DNA from: Bradyrhizobium sp. CB3481
GTDB taxonomy: Bacteria > Pseudomonadota > Alphaproteobacteria > Rhizobiales > Xanthobacteraceae
Assembly: GCF_029714305.1 (NCBI RefSeq)
Contig: NZ_CP121647.1
Location: forward strand, 3,244,501 to 3,308,500
DNA length: 64,000 nt
Reading direction: 5' to 3'
Part shown: positions 34,901 through 43,884 of the stretch, piece after piece
Layout of the letters: every line of letters begins with the position of its first letter
How positions within the stretch are numbered: the stretch's first letter is position 1
The notes under the pieces: generated by a model
Database searches by the model: none
Seen by the model: the letters and a program-made list of their open reading frames with translations, nothing else
Told to the model about the DNA's origin: nothing
Position numbers and translations under genes: made by a program

Positions 34901-36148
34901 ATGATGTTTCGCCTTTTTCTCTTCGCCGCCCTGTTGACGATGTCAGGCGAATTGCGCGCTGAAACGGCGGCCGAGAAGGCCGGGTTCGCACCGCGGCTGC
35001 TGATCTACAACGCCAGGGGGCCGGCCAATTCCTGCGGCGCGGGCTGCGACCGCTGGATCGCGATCGAGGGCCAGGTCGATGTCGGCGCGGCGGCGCGGGT
35101 CGCCCGGTTCCTGCGCGACGCCAAGGACACCACGCGCCCGATCTATTTCCATTCGCCCGGCGGTTCGGTCAGGCCGTCCTATGTCATCGCCCGGATGCTG
35201 CGCGGCAGGAAGGCGGTTGCCCGGATCGGCCGCACCCTCGCTGCCGCCTGCGCATCGGGAACGCAGGTCGACGCTGCCTGCGTCAAGATCAAGAGCGCCG
35301 GCGGCGAGATCGAGGCCGAACTGACGACGCGCAACGCGATGTGCAATTCGGCCTGCGGCTACCAGTTTCTCGGCGCCACGACCCGTGAGGTCGCGCCCGA
35401 TGCCGTGATGGCCGTGCATAACTCCAAGCTGACGCTGGTCGTTCACGGGCAGGTCTCGGCGCAGCAGATGGCCGAATTCAAGCAGCGCGGCATGGCCAAC
35501 GCCGATCGCGAGCGCGCCGCCTTCGTCACCTCGATGGGTGTCAGCCGCGAGCTGGATGACCTGATCAAGACGGTGAAGTTCGAGACCCTGCACGTCTTGA
35601 CGCGCGCCGAGCTCTATCGCTTCGGCATCGACAAGCGTTCCCTGCTCGAAACGCCCTGGACGTTCGAAACCGCAGCCCGCCCCTACGTGCGCAAGCTGGC
35701 CACGGCGAGGCAGGGCGACGGCGCGGCGTTCCGGTCGATGGAATGGCGTTTGTTCTGCGAGGCCAAGACCCGCGCCAGGCTGATGTTCGTCCGGGAGTCT
35801 GCCGAGGACGCCGGCAACAGGACGGTGATGCTGATGGCCGGCCCACAAAAGTCCATTGCTTTCGGCAAGTATCCCGCGCGCGTCGGCAAGTACGAGGTCT
35901 GGAGCGATATCGTCGCGCCCGAGGCCATGCAGGCGATGCTGGCCGCCTCCCGCCTGCAGATGGGCGAGGGCAGCCCCGCGGCGGAAGGCAAGACCAGCGT
36001 TTCGACATTCGACATCGATACGCTTGGCCTCGAAGGGGCGTGGACGCGGCTGCTGGCATCGTGCCCGGCCGACAGTCCGCGGCCTGCGGCGGCATCCACC
36101 AATCTCAACGCGGCACCCCCCGCAGCCACCGCTACTCCCGCCAAGTAA
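34901..36148 (+). CDS. Secreted ClpP/crotonase-like protein
   Basis: 415 aa. A signal peptide (MFRLFLFAALLTMSGELRA) is followed by a COG3904-like ClpP fold. FHSPGGSVRPSYVIA matches the ClpP oxyanion segment. The candidate nucleophile S150 sits in CNSACGY between two cysteines, and the candidate His is H173 in MAVHNS. A Pro/Ala-rich tail follows. It is a probable periplasmic serine protease or inactive relative. A second family member is at 45425. The N-terminal ATG at 34901 gives a clean signal peptide. Confidence 0.82.
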   Translation: MMFRLFLFAALLTMSGELRAETAAEKAGFAPRLLIYNARGPANSCGAGCDRWIAIEGQVDVGAAARVARFLRDAKDTTRPIYFHSPGGSVRPSYVIARMLRGRKAVARIGRTLAAACASGTQVDAACVKIKSAGGEIEAELTTRNAMCNSACGYQFLGATTREVAPDAVMAVHNSKLTLVVHGQVSAQQMAEFKQRGMANADRERAAFVTSMGVSRELDDLIKTVKFETLHVLTRAELYRFGIDKRSLLETPWTFETAARPYVRKLATARQGDGAAFRSMEWRLFCEAKTRARLMFVRESAEDAGNRTVMLMAGPQKSIAFGKYPARVGKYEVWSDIVAPEAMQAMLAASRLQMGEGSPAAEGKTSVSTFDIDTLGLEGAWTRLLASCPADSPRPAAASTNLNAAPPAATATPAK

Positions 36149-36226
36149 GCGCAAGGCGCGAAATCGATCGGCGGCCATGCATTTGGATGCAGTTGCATTA
36201 AAATTGCCAGCTGCTATAGGCGCGGC

Positions 36227-37369
36227 GTGAAGTCATTTGCGCCCACCGCCCTGATGCTCGGCAACATCGTCACCGGCTGCTCGGTGCTGGCGCCGGCGGG
36301 CATGCTGGTCGAATTGTCTGCTGGACTCGACGTTTCGATTCGCACCGCCGGGCTTCTGATCACCTTCGGCGCGATCGTGCTCTGCATCGGCTCGCCGGTC
36401 ACGGCCTGGCTGACCTCCAGGATCGAGCGCCGCGCCTTGTTGATGGCGACGATCGGTGTGCTCGCCGTCGGCAATCTCGCTTCGGCCCTGTCGTCTGATT
36501 ACGCCAGCCTGCTGGCGATCCGCCTCGTCATGCTCGCCATCGGCGCGCTTTACACCCCGCAGGCCGCCGGCACCGCGGCGCTGATCGTGCCGCCGGAAAA
36601 ACGCGGCGGCGCCATTGCCTATATTTTTCTCGGCTGGTCGCTGGCGGCGGCCGTGGGCCTGCCCTCGATCACCTTCGTCGCCAGCCGCTATGGCTGGCAG
36701 GCGGTTTACGGTGTGATCGGCGCGATGAGCTGCGCCAGCTTTCTGCTGCTGGCGTGGCGCCTGCCGCGCGGGCTGATCGGCGCGCCGGTCGACCTCAAGA
36801 CTTGGGCCGCGATCGGCCGCAACCCGATGATCCTTTTGCTGCTGTTGATCACGACGCTGCAGATGGCCGGCCAGTTCGTGGTGTTCACCTATATGGGGCC
36901 GCTGCTGGCGCGGCTGACCGGCGCCGGCCCGGATCCGATCGCGCTGGTGTTTGCCTGCTATGGCGTATGCGGCGTGATCGGCACGGCGATCGCAAGCCGC
37001 ATCGTCGATTCGTGGGGCGCCTGGAAGACGTCCATGCTGTTCACCTCGGTGTTGCTGGCGGGCCTCGCCGGCTGGGCGCTCAGCGCAGGCATCTATCCGC
37101 TGATGGCGGTTTCCGTCGCGATCTGGGGCATCGGGTTTGCTTCCACCAATTCGATGCAGCAGGTGAGGCTGGTCGGCGCCGCGCCTGCGCTGGCCTCCGC
37201 CTCAGTGTCGCTCAATACATCGGTGCTCTATATCGGGCAGGCCATCGGCTCGGCGATCGGCGGCTTTCTCTACGCGCGCGATCTGCTCTATGCCTCCGGC
37301 TATGTCGCCACCGCTTTCGTCGCGCTTGCGGTTATGATGGTGATCGTGACGAGGCCGCGGAAGGCCTAG
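36227..37369 (+). CDS. MFS transporter (DHA1-like)
   Basis: 380 aa with about 12 transmembrane segments. It starts at a GTG at 36227. The N-terminal half contains LVELSAGLDVSIRTAGLLIT and GAIVLCIGSPVTAWLTSRIERR, the DHA1 drug-efflux pattern with motif A between helices 2 and 3. It is probably a proton-driven exporter or sugar/drug permease; the substrate is unknown. It is convergent with the hydrolase gene that follows. Confidence 0.9.
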   Translation: MKSFAPTALMLGNIVTGCSVLAPAGMLVELSAGLDVSIRTAGLLITFGAIVLCIGSPVTAWLTSRIERRALLMATIGVLAVGNLASALSSDYASLLAIRLVMLAIGALYTPQAAGTAALIVPPEKRGGAIAYIFLGWSLAAAVGLPSITFVASRYGWQAVYGVIGAMSCASFLLLAWRLPRGLIGAPVDLKTWAAIGRNPMILLLLLITTLQMAGQFVVFTYMGPLLARLTGAGPDPIALVFACYGVCGVIGTAIASRIVDSWGAWKTSMLFTSVLLAGLAGWALSAGIYPLMAVSVAIWGIGFASTNSMQQVRLVGAAPALASASVSLNTSVLYIGQAIGSAIGGFLYARDLLYASGYVATAFVALAVMMVIVTRPRKA

Positions 37370-37392
37370 TTCAAGGTCGCAGCATTAGGCCG

Positions 37393-38721
37393 CTATCGGT
37401 TCGCGTAGGGCGCGCTGGCGATCCGCGTCAGCGCGGGCGTTGCCGCCATCTTGACCAGCACGTCCTTGACCGGATGCTCGGTCCAGGCCTGGGTCACGTA
37501 ATCGCGGTGCGTGATGCCGTCAGGCGTCTGCACGAACACGACGCTGCCGGGGCGAAGCGGCCCATCCATGCTCTCGGTGACGGTGATGCCGCGGTCGCGG
37601 AGCATCTGCATCAGCTCCAGATCGTGCCGCTTAGTGTAGCGGGTGTAGGAAGAGACGAAGAAGCCGGTCCGGTTCTTCTCGATCCAGGAGGCGAACTTGT
37701 CGAGCTCGCCATAGACGGCGTCGAGCAGGAATACGCCGCGGACGCGATTGGGAAGGCCACCGACCTCGAGGCTCCAGGCGGTCGGCAGGAAGCCGCCGCT
37801 ATAGCCGACGATCACGATCGGCAGGTTCGCAAAGGCCTGTGCCGATTTCGGATCGCCATAGAGGCGGGCGAGGTGGCCCGCCGATTCATCGATGAAGCGC
37901 TTGAGGCCGCCCGGCTGCCAGAACTTGCCGGCCGAGGAGTCGGCGGCATTCACCGCCATCTGGGGCGCGAGCAGCACGGCGTTGGCGCCGGAATCGGAGA
38001 TCTGCTGCGGCACCAATTGCCGGTCGCGAACGTCGCGCTCCAGCGTCGCGCCATTGCCGTGGAAGAACACCACGATCACGCCGGGCTTTTTGAGGTCGAA
38101 TGATTCAGGGACATGCACCAGCACGCGGCTGTCATTGTAGGTCTCGTCCTGCCAATAGACCCGCCCGTTAAAGCTCTTGTGTCCCTTGCGCTCGCCCTTG
38201 GTGATGTTGAGGAAGGGCTCTTCGGAGCGTGGATTGGTGCCGAAATAGGGGAAGGCGGAGGACTTCATGCTGACAAGCGCGGTCAATTCCTCGCGCTCAG
38301 GTCGCGGCAGGGTCAGCGTCGGCGTCAGCGAGGCGACCCGCACCTGTTCGGTGCGCACGGCGCGCGGCTCCGGCGCAAGCGCGACCTGGCGGTGAAGCTG
38401 CAGCAGGCTTTCGCTGCCAGTCGGGAAACGATCGGCGAATTGCGGCTGCGGGAAGCGGTCTTCGAACGTGTCGGCTGAAGCCTGTGGCGAAGCCTGTGCC
38501 TTGGACTTGCCGGCGTGCGATTTGGCGCCGTCGGTGTTCGCGGCCAGCATGCCGGCATCGGGCGCCTTGCCGCATTGAACGAGGGCGAAGGACAGCGGCA
38601 CAACCAGCGCAGCCATGGCAACCCAGTGCCATCGTCGTTGCAGGACGTGGCGCAGCACGATAGATCGCGCCGGCCGGACGGCATGATCTATCGTCTGGAA
38701 TTTCGGATTAGCTCCGACCAT
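37393..38721 (-). CDS. Alpha/beta-hydrolase-fold protein, membrane-anchored
   Basis: 442 aa from the ATG at 38721. An N-terminal hydrophobic segment (WVAMAALVVPLSFALVQCG) could be a membrane anchor or a poor lipobox (LVQC). A disordered linker precedes the hydrolase domain, which shows VVFFHGNGATLERD (oxyanion) and VIVGYSGGFLPTAW (candidate nucleophile elbow). A His near HRDYVTQAW may complete the triad. The substrate is unknown. Confidence 0.8.
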   Translation of the reverse strand: MVGANPKFQTIDHAVRPARSIVLRHVLQRRWHWVAMAALVVPLSFALVQCGKAPDAGMLAANTDGAKSHAGKSKAQASPQASADTFEDRFPQPQFADRFPTGSESLLQLHRQVALAPEPRAVRTEQVRVASLTPTLTLPRPEREELTALVSMKSSAFPYFGTNPRSEEPFLNITKGERKGHKSFNGRVYWQDETYNDSRVLVHVPESFDLKKPGVIVVFFHGNGATLERDVRDRQLVPQQISDSGANAVLLAPQMAVNAADSSAGKFWQPGGLKRFIDESAGHLARLYGDPKSAQAFANLPIVIVGYSGGFLPTAWSLEVGGLPNRVRGVFLLDAVYGELDKFASWIEKNRTGFFVSSYTRYTKRHDLELMQMLRDRGITVTESMDGPLRPGSVVFVQTPDGITHRDYVTQAWTEHPVKDVLVKMAATPALTRIASAPYANR

Positions 38722-38786
38722 CCACCCCAATGTCCCAAGATCCACCGTCAACCAGCGTAAACCCGTACGCGTTTAGGCGACGCTAA

Positions 38787-38817
38787 GCGTCCGGAAAAAC
38801 TCCCCACTTCCGGACGC
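38787..38817. repeat. Perfect 10-bp inverted repeat
   Basis: GCGTCCGGAA and TTCCGGACGC are separated by 11 nt in the divergent gap between the hydrolase and APC permease genes. It could be an operator or a transcript hairpin. Confidence 0.6.
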
Positions 38818-39017
38818 CCCAAGAGACCACGCAATCGTGTCCCGATTGTGGGACCGCCACGATGTTTTCGCAATCCAGTAGTCCCACGGTGGCGCTTGGC
38901 GGTACCATGAGACCTATTTTGTCTTTCAATTTAAACCCTTGTTAACACTGCTTGAATTGGGAGGCTTCAGCCTGCACGATGCAGTTGTGGCTGCGGGCGC
39001 TTGAGGGTGGGTCCGAG

Positions 39018-40382
39018 ATGGCGGCATCAGAAACGGGGACTTGGTCCGGCCCGCTCTCCGGAGGCGGCTCCACGGTTTCAGTGCTGGTGGCGGTTGCCAT
39101 TGTCGTTGCCGACATGGTCGGTGTCGGCGTCTTCACCAGCCTCGGTTTTCAGGTCAAGGACATCCCGTCGGGCTTCTCGATCCTGCTGCTGTGGACCGTC
39201 GGCGGCATCGTCGCGTTATGCGGGGTGTTTTCCTATGGCGAGCTCGGCGCGATGTTTCCGCGCTCGAGCGGCGAGTACAATTTTCTCGGCCGGGCCTATC
39301 ATCCGGCCTTCGGTTTTGTGGCGGGGTGGGTCTCGGCGACCGTCGGCTTCGCAGCACCGGTCGCGCTCGCTGCCATGGCATTCGGCGAGTACGGCAAGTC
39401 GGTATTTCCGGATGCGCCGCCGCTGGCGCTTGCGGTCGGCGTGGTCTGGCTGGTGTCGCTCGTGCAACTGGCCGGCATCAGGCATTCCTCGACCTTTCAG
39501 CTGGTCGCTACCGTCCTGAAGGTGGTGCTGATCGTGGCTTTCCTGGCCTGCGGCTTCGTGATCGGCACGGCGCAGCCGACCTCGTTTGCGCCGCAGGCCG
39601 CCGACTTCACCCACATCGTCAGCGCCCCGTTCGCGATCAGCCTCGTTTTCGTAATGTATTCCTTCTCGGGGTGGAATGCGGCGACCTACATCATCGGCGA
39701 GGTGAGACTGCCCGAGCGCAACGTGCCGCGGGCGATGCTGATCGGCACGCTGATCGTGCTCGTGCTGTACGTCGCGCTCAACGCAGTGTTCCTGCATACC
39801 GCGCCGATCGACAGGCTTGCGGGCCAGCTCGACGTTGCCCGCATTTCCGGCAGCTACATTTTCGGCGAGTTCGGCGGGCGCATCGTCGGCGCGATGATCT
39901 GCTTCGGGCTGATCTCCTCGATCAGCGCGATGATGTGGATCGGGCCGCGCGTCATGATGACGATGGGCGAGGATATTCCGGTGCTGCGCCTGTTCGCCCG
40001 GAGGTCGACCGGCGGCGCGCCGGCCTATGCGATTCTTTTCCAACTGACGGTCGCGAGCCTGATGCTGTTCACGCGGAGTTTTGAGGCGGTGCTCGAATTC
40101 ATTCAGTTCTCGCTGCTGTTCTGCTCGTTCTTCACCGTGCTCGGCGTCATCAAGCTGCGCATCACGCATCCTGATCTGCCACGGCCCTACCGCGCCTGGG
40201 GCTACCCGGTGACGCCGCTGGTTTTCCTGCTCGTGACCGGCTTCATGATGTACTATCTCTTGAAGGAACAGCCGCTGCGCTCATTCCTCGGTCTTCTGAT
40301 CATGTCGTCGGGTCTGTTAATTTACGCCGTCTTCCGCAAGCGGACAGATCAGGTCGCGGCAGCCGCCTTGGGCAGCGAATGA
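39018..40382 (+). CDS. APC superfamily amino-acid permease
   Basis: 454 aa, about 12 transmembrane helices. The first helix carries the unwound glycine motif VADMVGVGVFTSLG typical of APC transporters. YSFSGWNAATYIIGEVRLPERNVPRA is the family's conserved helix 6-7 region. The ATG at 39018 is preceded by GAGGGTGGG. It overlaps the next gene by 4 nt (ATGA), suggesting joint expression. The substrate is probably an amino acid or amine. Confidence 0.93.
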   Translation: MAASETGTWSGPLSGGGSTVSVLVAVAIVVADMVGVGVFTSLGFQVKDIPSGFSILLLWTVGGIVALCGVFSYGELGAMFPRSSGEYNFLGRAYHPAFGFVAGWVSATVGFAAPVALAAMAFGEYGKSVFPDAPPLALAVGVVWLVSLVQLAGIRHSSTFQLVATVLKVVLIVAFLACGFVIGTAQPTSFAPQAADFTHIVSAPFAISLVFVMYSFSGWNAATYIIGEVRLPERNVPRAMLIGTLIVLVLYVALNAVFLHTAPIDRLAGQLDVARISGSYIFGEFGGRIVGAMICFGLISSISAMMWIGPRVMMTMGEDIPVLRLFARRSTGGAPAYAILFQLTVASLMLFTRSFEAVLEFIQFSLLFCSFFTVLGVIKLRITHPDLPRPYRAWGYPVTPLVFLLVTGFMMYYLLKEQPLRSFLGLLIMSSGLLIYAVFRKRTDQVAAAALGSE

Positions 40383-41623
40383 ACATGCTGCATTCCCTGA
40401 GAATGGCAACGCTTGCTGCCGTCATGCTGCTGGCCGCCGTGGCTGGCGCCTATGCCCAGACCGCCACGCTGGACGACACCGCGAAATTCCTGGCGGGCAT
40501 GATGCCCTCGGCGGATTCGCCGCTCCAGGCGCTCACGAAGGAAGCGGCCTGGCAGCGCCACGCCAAATTCTTCGATAGCGCGTTCGGCCAGCTCGAGCAG
40601 CGCCAGCTATCGCGGATCCGCGCCTGGGCCGATTCCAATCTGGCGGCGCCGAAGCCGACGATGTTCTACATGTTCTCGGGGCCGGACTTCCTCTACGCGA
40701 ACGCCTTTCATCCGAAGGCGTCGACCTACGTGCTGAGCGCGCTCGAGCCGGTCGGCTCGGTCCCCGACCTGACAAGACTGTCGCGCGGCGGCGTCGCATC
40801 GGCGCTCTACAATGTCGAACGCTCGCTCTCATCAATCCTGAGCTTCAGCTTCTTCATTACCAAGCAGATGAAGACCGATCTGCAGGCCGGCCAGATCAGC
40901 GGCACCTTGCCGATCCTCTACGTGTTCCTGGCGCGTTCGGGCATGACGGTCAAAAGCGTCACGCCGGTCTCGCTCGACGACAAGGGCGCGGCCTACTTCG
41001 CCGGCGAAAATCCCGGCCCCAACGCCGTGCGCGGCGTGCGCCTCATGTTCGCAGGCCCCGAGGGGCAGGAAAAGACGCTGTATTACTTCTCGACCGATCT
41101 TTCCAATTCCGGCGTGAAGGCGAGCGGCTTCCTGAAATTCTGCGAGACACTCGCGCCCGGCAACAGCCTGATCAAGAGCGCGTCGTACCTGCTGCATTCC
41201 GGCAATTTCACCACCGTGCGCAACTTCCTGCTCAACAACAGCGCCACCATCATCCAGGACGATTCCGGAATTCCGCTTGGCTATTACAGCACGAAGAAAT
41301 GGCGTCTGTTCCCGTTCGGCCGCTATCTCGGGCCGATCGACAAATTTCCGGGGCGCTATCAGGAATCCTACGCCGCACTGTTTCGCCGTGCGCAGCCGAT
41401 CGATTTCGGCATCGGCTATCGCTGGCGCACGCCTGAAACGAATGTGCTGCTGTCGGTGAGATTGCCCGATGACGGATCGCCTGCCATCGACGCCACGACA
41501 TCGGCCGAGGCGCCGGTACCATCGCCGCGTCCGCATAAGCCGCGGACGCCGGCCTACATAGGATCGCGGCCGCTGCCGGATTGGTGGCCGCAGCGCGGGG
41601 ATGGATTTTTCTTCTGGCGCTAG
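40379..41623 (+). CDS. Secreted protein of unknown function, coupled to the permease
   Basis: 414 aa. A signal peptide (ATLAAVMLLAAVAGAYAQ) leads into a soluble domain. FYMFSGPDFLYANAFHPKA and YNVERSLSSILSFSFFITKQ are its most distinctive segments. A Pro-rich tail ends in WWPQRGDGFFFWR. No family I can name. It overlaps the permease by 4 nt, so it may be made with it, but the functional link is unknown. Confidence 0.82.
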   Translation: MNMLHSLRMATLAAVMLLAAVAGAYAQTATLDDTAKFLAGMMPSADSPLQALTKEAAWQRHAKFFDSAFGQLEQRQLSRIRAWADSNLAAPKPTMFYMFSGPDFLYANAFHPKASTYVLSALEPVGSVPDLTRLSRGGVASALYNVERSLSSILSFSFFITKQMKTDLQAGQISGTLPILYVFLARSGMTVKSVTPVSLDDKGAAYFAGENPGPNAVRGVRLMFAGPEGQEKTLYYFSTDLSNSGVKASGFLKFCETLAPGNSLIKSASYLLHSGNFTTVRNFLLNNSATIIQDDSGIPLGYYSTKKWRLFPFGRYLGPIDKFPGRYQESYAALFRRAQPIDFGIGYRWRTPETNVLLSVRLPDDGSPAIDATTSAEAPVPSPRPHKPRTPAYIGSRPLPDWWPQRGDGFFFWR

Positions 41624-41700
41624 GCGGCTACGAGAGACGATACGAAATGGCTTCGCCATCATAACCATCGTCCTGCGTCGGCCGCCCAAACAAAACATCG

Positions 41701-41722
41701 AAAACAACCCCATGCAAAGTAG
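41701..41722 (+). repeat. 22-bp dispersed repeat, copy 2
   Basis: Identical over 22 nt to 31859-31880, again in intergenic DNA. Flanks also share a T/A-rich lead-in, so the full repeat may be somewhat longer. Confidence 0.7.
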
Positions 41723-41807
41723 CCGTCAAGGGCCGGCGGAGTGGGACTGAACCCAATCTCGCTGGGCGCTGGGGGGCCGCACTATGGAACCGGACGCATG
41801 AAGGGGC

Positions 41808-41846
41808 TTGACTTCGTTTTCATCTAGTCATCTATATGACTATATG
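41808..41846 (+). promoter_or_regulatory. Promoter with overlapping operator at gntR start
   Basis: TTGACT (41808-41813), a 17-nt spacer and TCTATA (41831-41836) form a good sigma70-type promoter, placing +1 at about 41843-41844, on the ATG itself. The dyad TAGTCATCTATATGACTA (41825-41842), with 7-bp arms, covers the -10 and reaches the start codon. It is a likely site of self-repression. Confidence 0.65.
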
Positions 41847-42569
41847 AATAACCTCGACGAGCGCCTTCCGCGCTATCAGCGCTTGCGCGACGACCTCGCC
41901 GCGCGGATCAACCGCAATGAATGGCGGCCGGGCGAGCCGATACCGTCTGAGGCCGAGCTTGCCGCGCACTATGGCGTTGCAATCGGCACCGTCCGCAAGG
42001 CGATCGATCAACTCGTCAGCGACACTGTGCTGGAGCGACAGCAGGGCCGTGGCACCTTTGTCCGCCGGGCGCGCTTTAATTCGTCGCTATTTCGATTCTT
42101 TCGCTTTCAGTCCGAAAGCGGTGAGCGACGTGTGCCGCAAAGCCGGATTCTGCATCGGAAGTGCGTGCCGGCGACGAGCGCGGTCGCCTCCGCTCTGCGC
42201 CTTCCCGTCGGAGAGCAAGTGATCAACCTGTCGCGCCTGCGGTTGATCGACGACGTTCCGCTGCTTGCCGAGGAGATTTGGCTGCAGAAATCGCGCTTCG
42301 CGCCGGTCCTCGATATCGACCCGTCCGAGTTCGGTGACCTGCTTTATCCGCTCTACGAGGACCGCTGCGGCCAGGTCGTGGTGTCGGCGGAGGAAATCCT
42401 CACCGTCGAGACCGCCAACGAGATGCAGGCTCGTCTGCTGAGGCTCGAGGCCGATGCACCGCTCATCGTTATCGAACGCCTCGCGCTCGATTTGGAGCGG
42501 CGACCTATCGAATGGCGGCGGTCGCGCGGACCGGCGGACCGCTTCCGCTATCACGTCGAGATCCGCTGA
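41844..42569 (+). CDS. GntR-family regulator, HutC subfamily (UTRA domain)
   Basis: 241 aa from the ATG at 41844 (MNNLDERLPRYQRL); a longer TTG start at 41808 falls in the promoter. The winged-helix domain (about residues 8-75) includes GEPIPSEAELAAHYGVAIGT and VRKAIDQLVSDTVLERQQGR. The UTRA effector domain follows (about 90-235). It heads an operon with an MFS transporter and an amidohydrolase, so the effector is probably their substrate. Transcription appears leaderless. Confidence 0.92.
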   Translation: MNNLDERLPRYQRLRDDLAARINRNEWRPGEPIPSEAELAAHYGVAIGTVRKAIDQLVSDTVLERQQGRGTFVRRARFNSSLFRFFRFQSESGERRVPQSRILHRKCVPATSAVASALRLPVGEQVINLSRLRLIDDVPLLAEEIWLQKSRFAPVLDIDPSEFGDLLYPLYEDRCGQVVVSAEEILTVETANEMQARLLRLEADAPLIVIERLALDLERRPIEWRRSRGPADRFRYHVEIR

Positions 42570-42614
42570 CGGGCGGCTTCAGTAACAACAAAAACGAATT
42601 CAGGGGGAGAAACG

Positions 42615-43862
42615 ATGACAAACTGGTACAGCGAAAGCTCGCCGCTGGAGCGGCGCACGTTTTGGGCAAGCTTTGGCGGATGGGCGCTGGATGCGCTCGA
42701 CGTACAGATGTTCAGCCTGGCGATTCCTGCGCTGATCGCGGCATTCGGCATCAGTAAGGCCGATGCCGGGCTGCTCGGCTCCGTCACGCTATTCTTCGGT
42801 GCGTTCGGTGGCTGGCTCGGTGGCGCGCTTGGCGATCGTTTCGGGCGCGTCAAGGCGCTCCAGATCACCATTGCGACCTTTGCACTGGCGACCTTCGCCT
42901 GCGCGTTTGCGACGAGCTACACGCAACTCCTGGTGCTGAAGGCGATCCAGGGGCTTGGGTTCGGCGCGGAATGGGCCTGCGGCGCAGTCTTGATGGCCGA
43001 GATCATCCGCCCCGAAAACCGCGGCAAAGCGCTAGGCACCGTGCAAAGTGCCTGGGCTGTGGGATGGGGCGCGGCGGTCCTTCTATCCGCGCTGGTGTTC
43101 ACCTATGCGCCGGCCGAGTTCGCCTGGCGTATTCTGTTCGCATTGGGGCTGTTGCCGGCGCTGCTCATCATCTTCGTCCGACGCGGCCTCAAGGAGCCGC
43201 AACGCTTTGGTTCGAGCGAAGCCAAAGCGCCATTCCTTAAAACGGTCTCCGGCATCTTTCACCGCGACGTGCTGCGTGCAACGCTGATCGGCGGATTGTT
43301 CGGCACCGGTGCCCATGGCGGATATGCCGCGCTGACGACGTTCCTGCCAACCTATTTGCGCGAGGTGCGGCAATTGTCGGTGCTCGGCTCCAGCGGTTAT
43401 CTCGCCGTCATCATCGTCGCTTTCTTCTGCGGCTGCGTAACGAGCGGGATCATCAGCGACCGCATCGGCCGGCGCGCCAATGTCGCGCTCTTTGCCACGG
43501 CCTGCATCGTCACGGTGTTGGTCTACATCTTCGCACCGCTGACCAACTCCCAGATGCTGGTACTTGGTTTCCCCTTGGGCTTCTTCTCCGCAGGCATCCC
43601 CGCCAGCATGGCCGCGCTGTTCAGCGAGCTCTATCCGGCGGGTGTGCGGGGCACGGGTGTAGGTTTCTGCTACAATTTCGGCCGCATCATCTCGGCGGCG
43701 TTTCCATTCCTGGTTGGCTTCCTCGGCGAACGCATCGGGCTCGGACCGGCGATCGGCATCGATGCTGCGCTCGCCTATTCGCTGGTGCTGATCGCCGTGC
43801 TGATGTTGCCGGAAACCCGCGGCAAGGTCTTCGAGCAGGCCACCGCTGTGACGCGCGCCTAA
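42615..43862 (+). CDS. MFS transporter (aromatic acid / carboxylate symporter type)
   Basis: 415 aa, about 12 helices. WALDALDVQMFSLAIPAL after the first loop and GALGDRFGRVKALQ (motif A) are typical of the aromatic acid:H+ symporter and sialate-type MFS groups. A GGGGGAGAA ribosome binding site precedes the ATG. It lies 45 nt after gntR and 22 nt before the amidohydrolase, so it probably imports that enzyme's substrate. Confidence 0.93.
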   Translation: MTNWYSESSPLERRTFWASFGGWALDALDVQMFSLAIPALIAAFGISKADAGLLGSVTLFFGAFGGWLGGALGDRFGRVKALQITIATFALATFACAFATSYTQLLVLKAIQGLGFGAEWACGAVLMAEIIRPENRGKALGTVQSAWAVGWGAAVLLSALVFTYAPAEFAWRILFALGLLPALLIIFVRRGLKEPQRFGSSEAKAPFLKTVSGIFHRDVLRATLIGGLFGTGAHGGYAALTTFLPTYLREVRQLSVLGSSGYLAVIIVAFFCGCVTSGIISDRIGRRANVALFATACIVTVLVYIFAPLTNSQMLVLGFPLGFFSAGIPASMAALFSELYPAGVRGTGVGFCYNFGRIISAAFPFLVGFLGERIGLGPAIGIDAALAYSLVLIAVLMLPETRGKVFEQATAVTRA

Positions 43863-43884
43863 ACTTCAATGCGGAAAGACCGAC

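Noticed and set aside
41808..41843. TTG start for GntR at 41808
   Set aside because: It would translate the -35/-10 region and operator. The ATG at 41844 gives the usual N-terminus.
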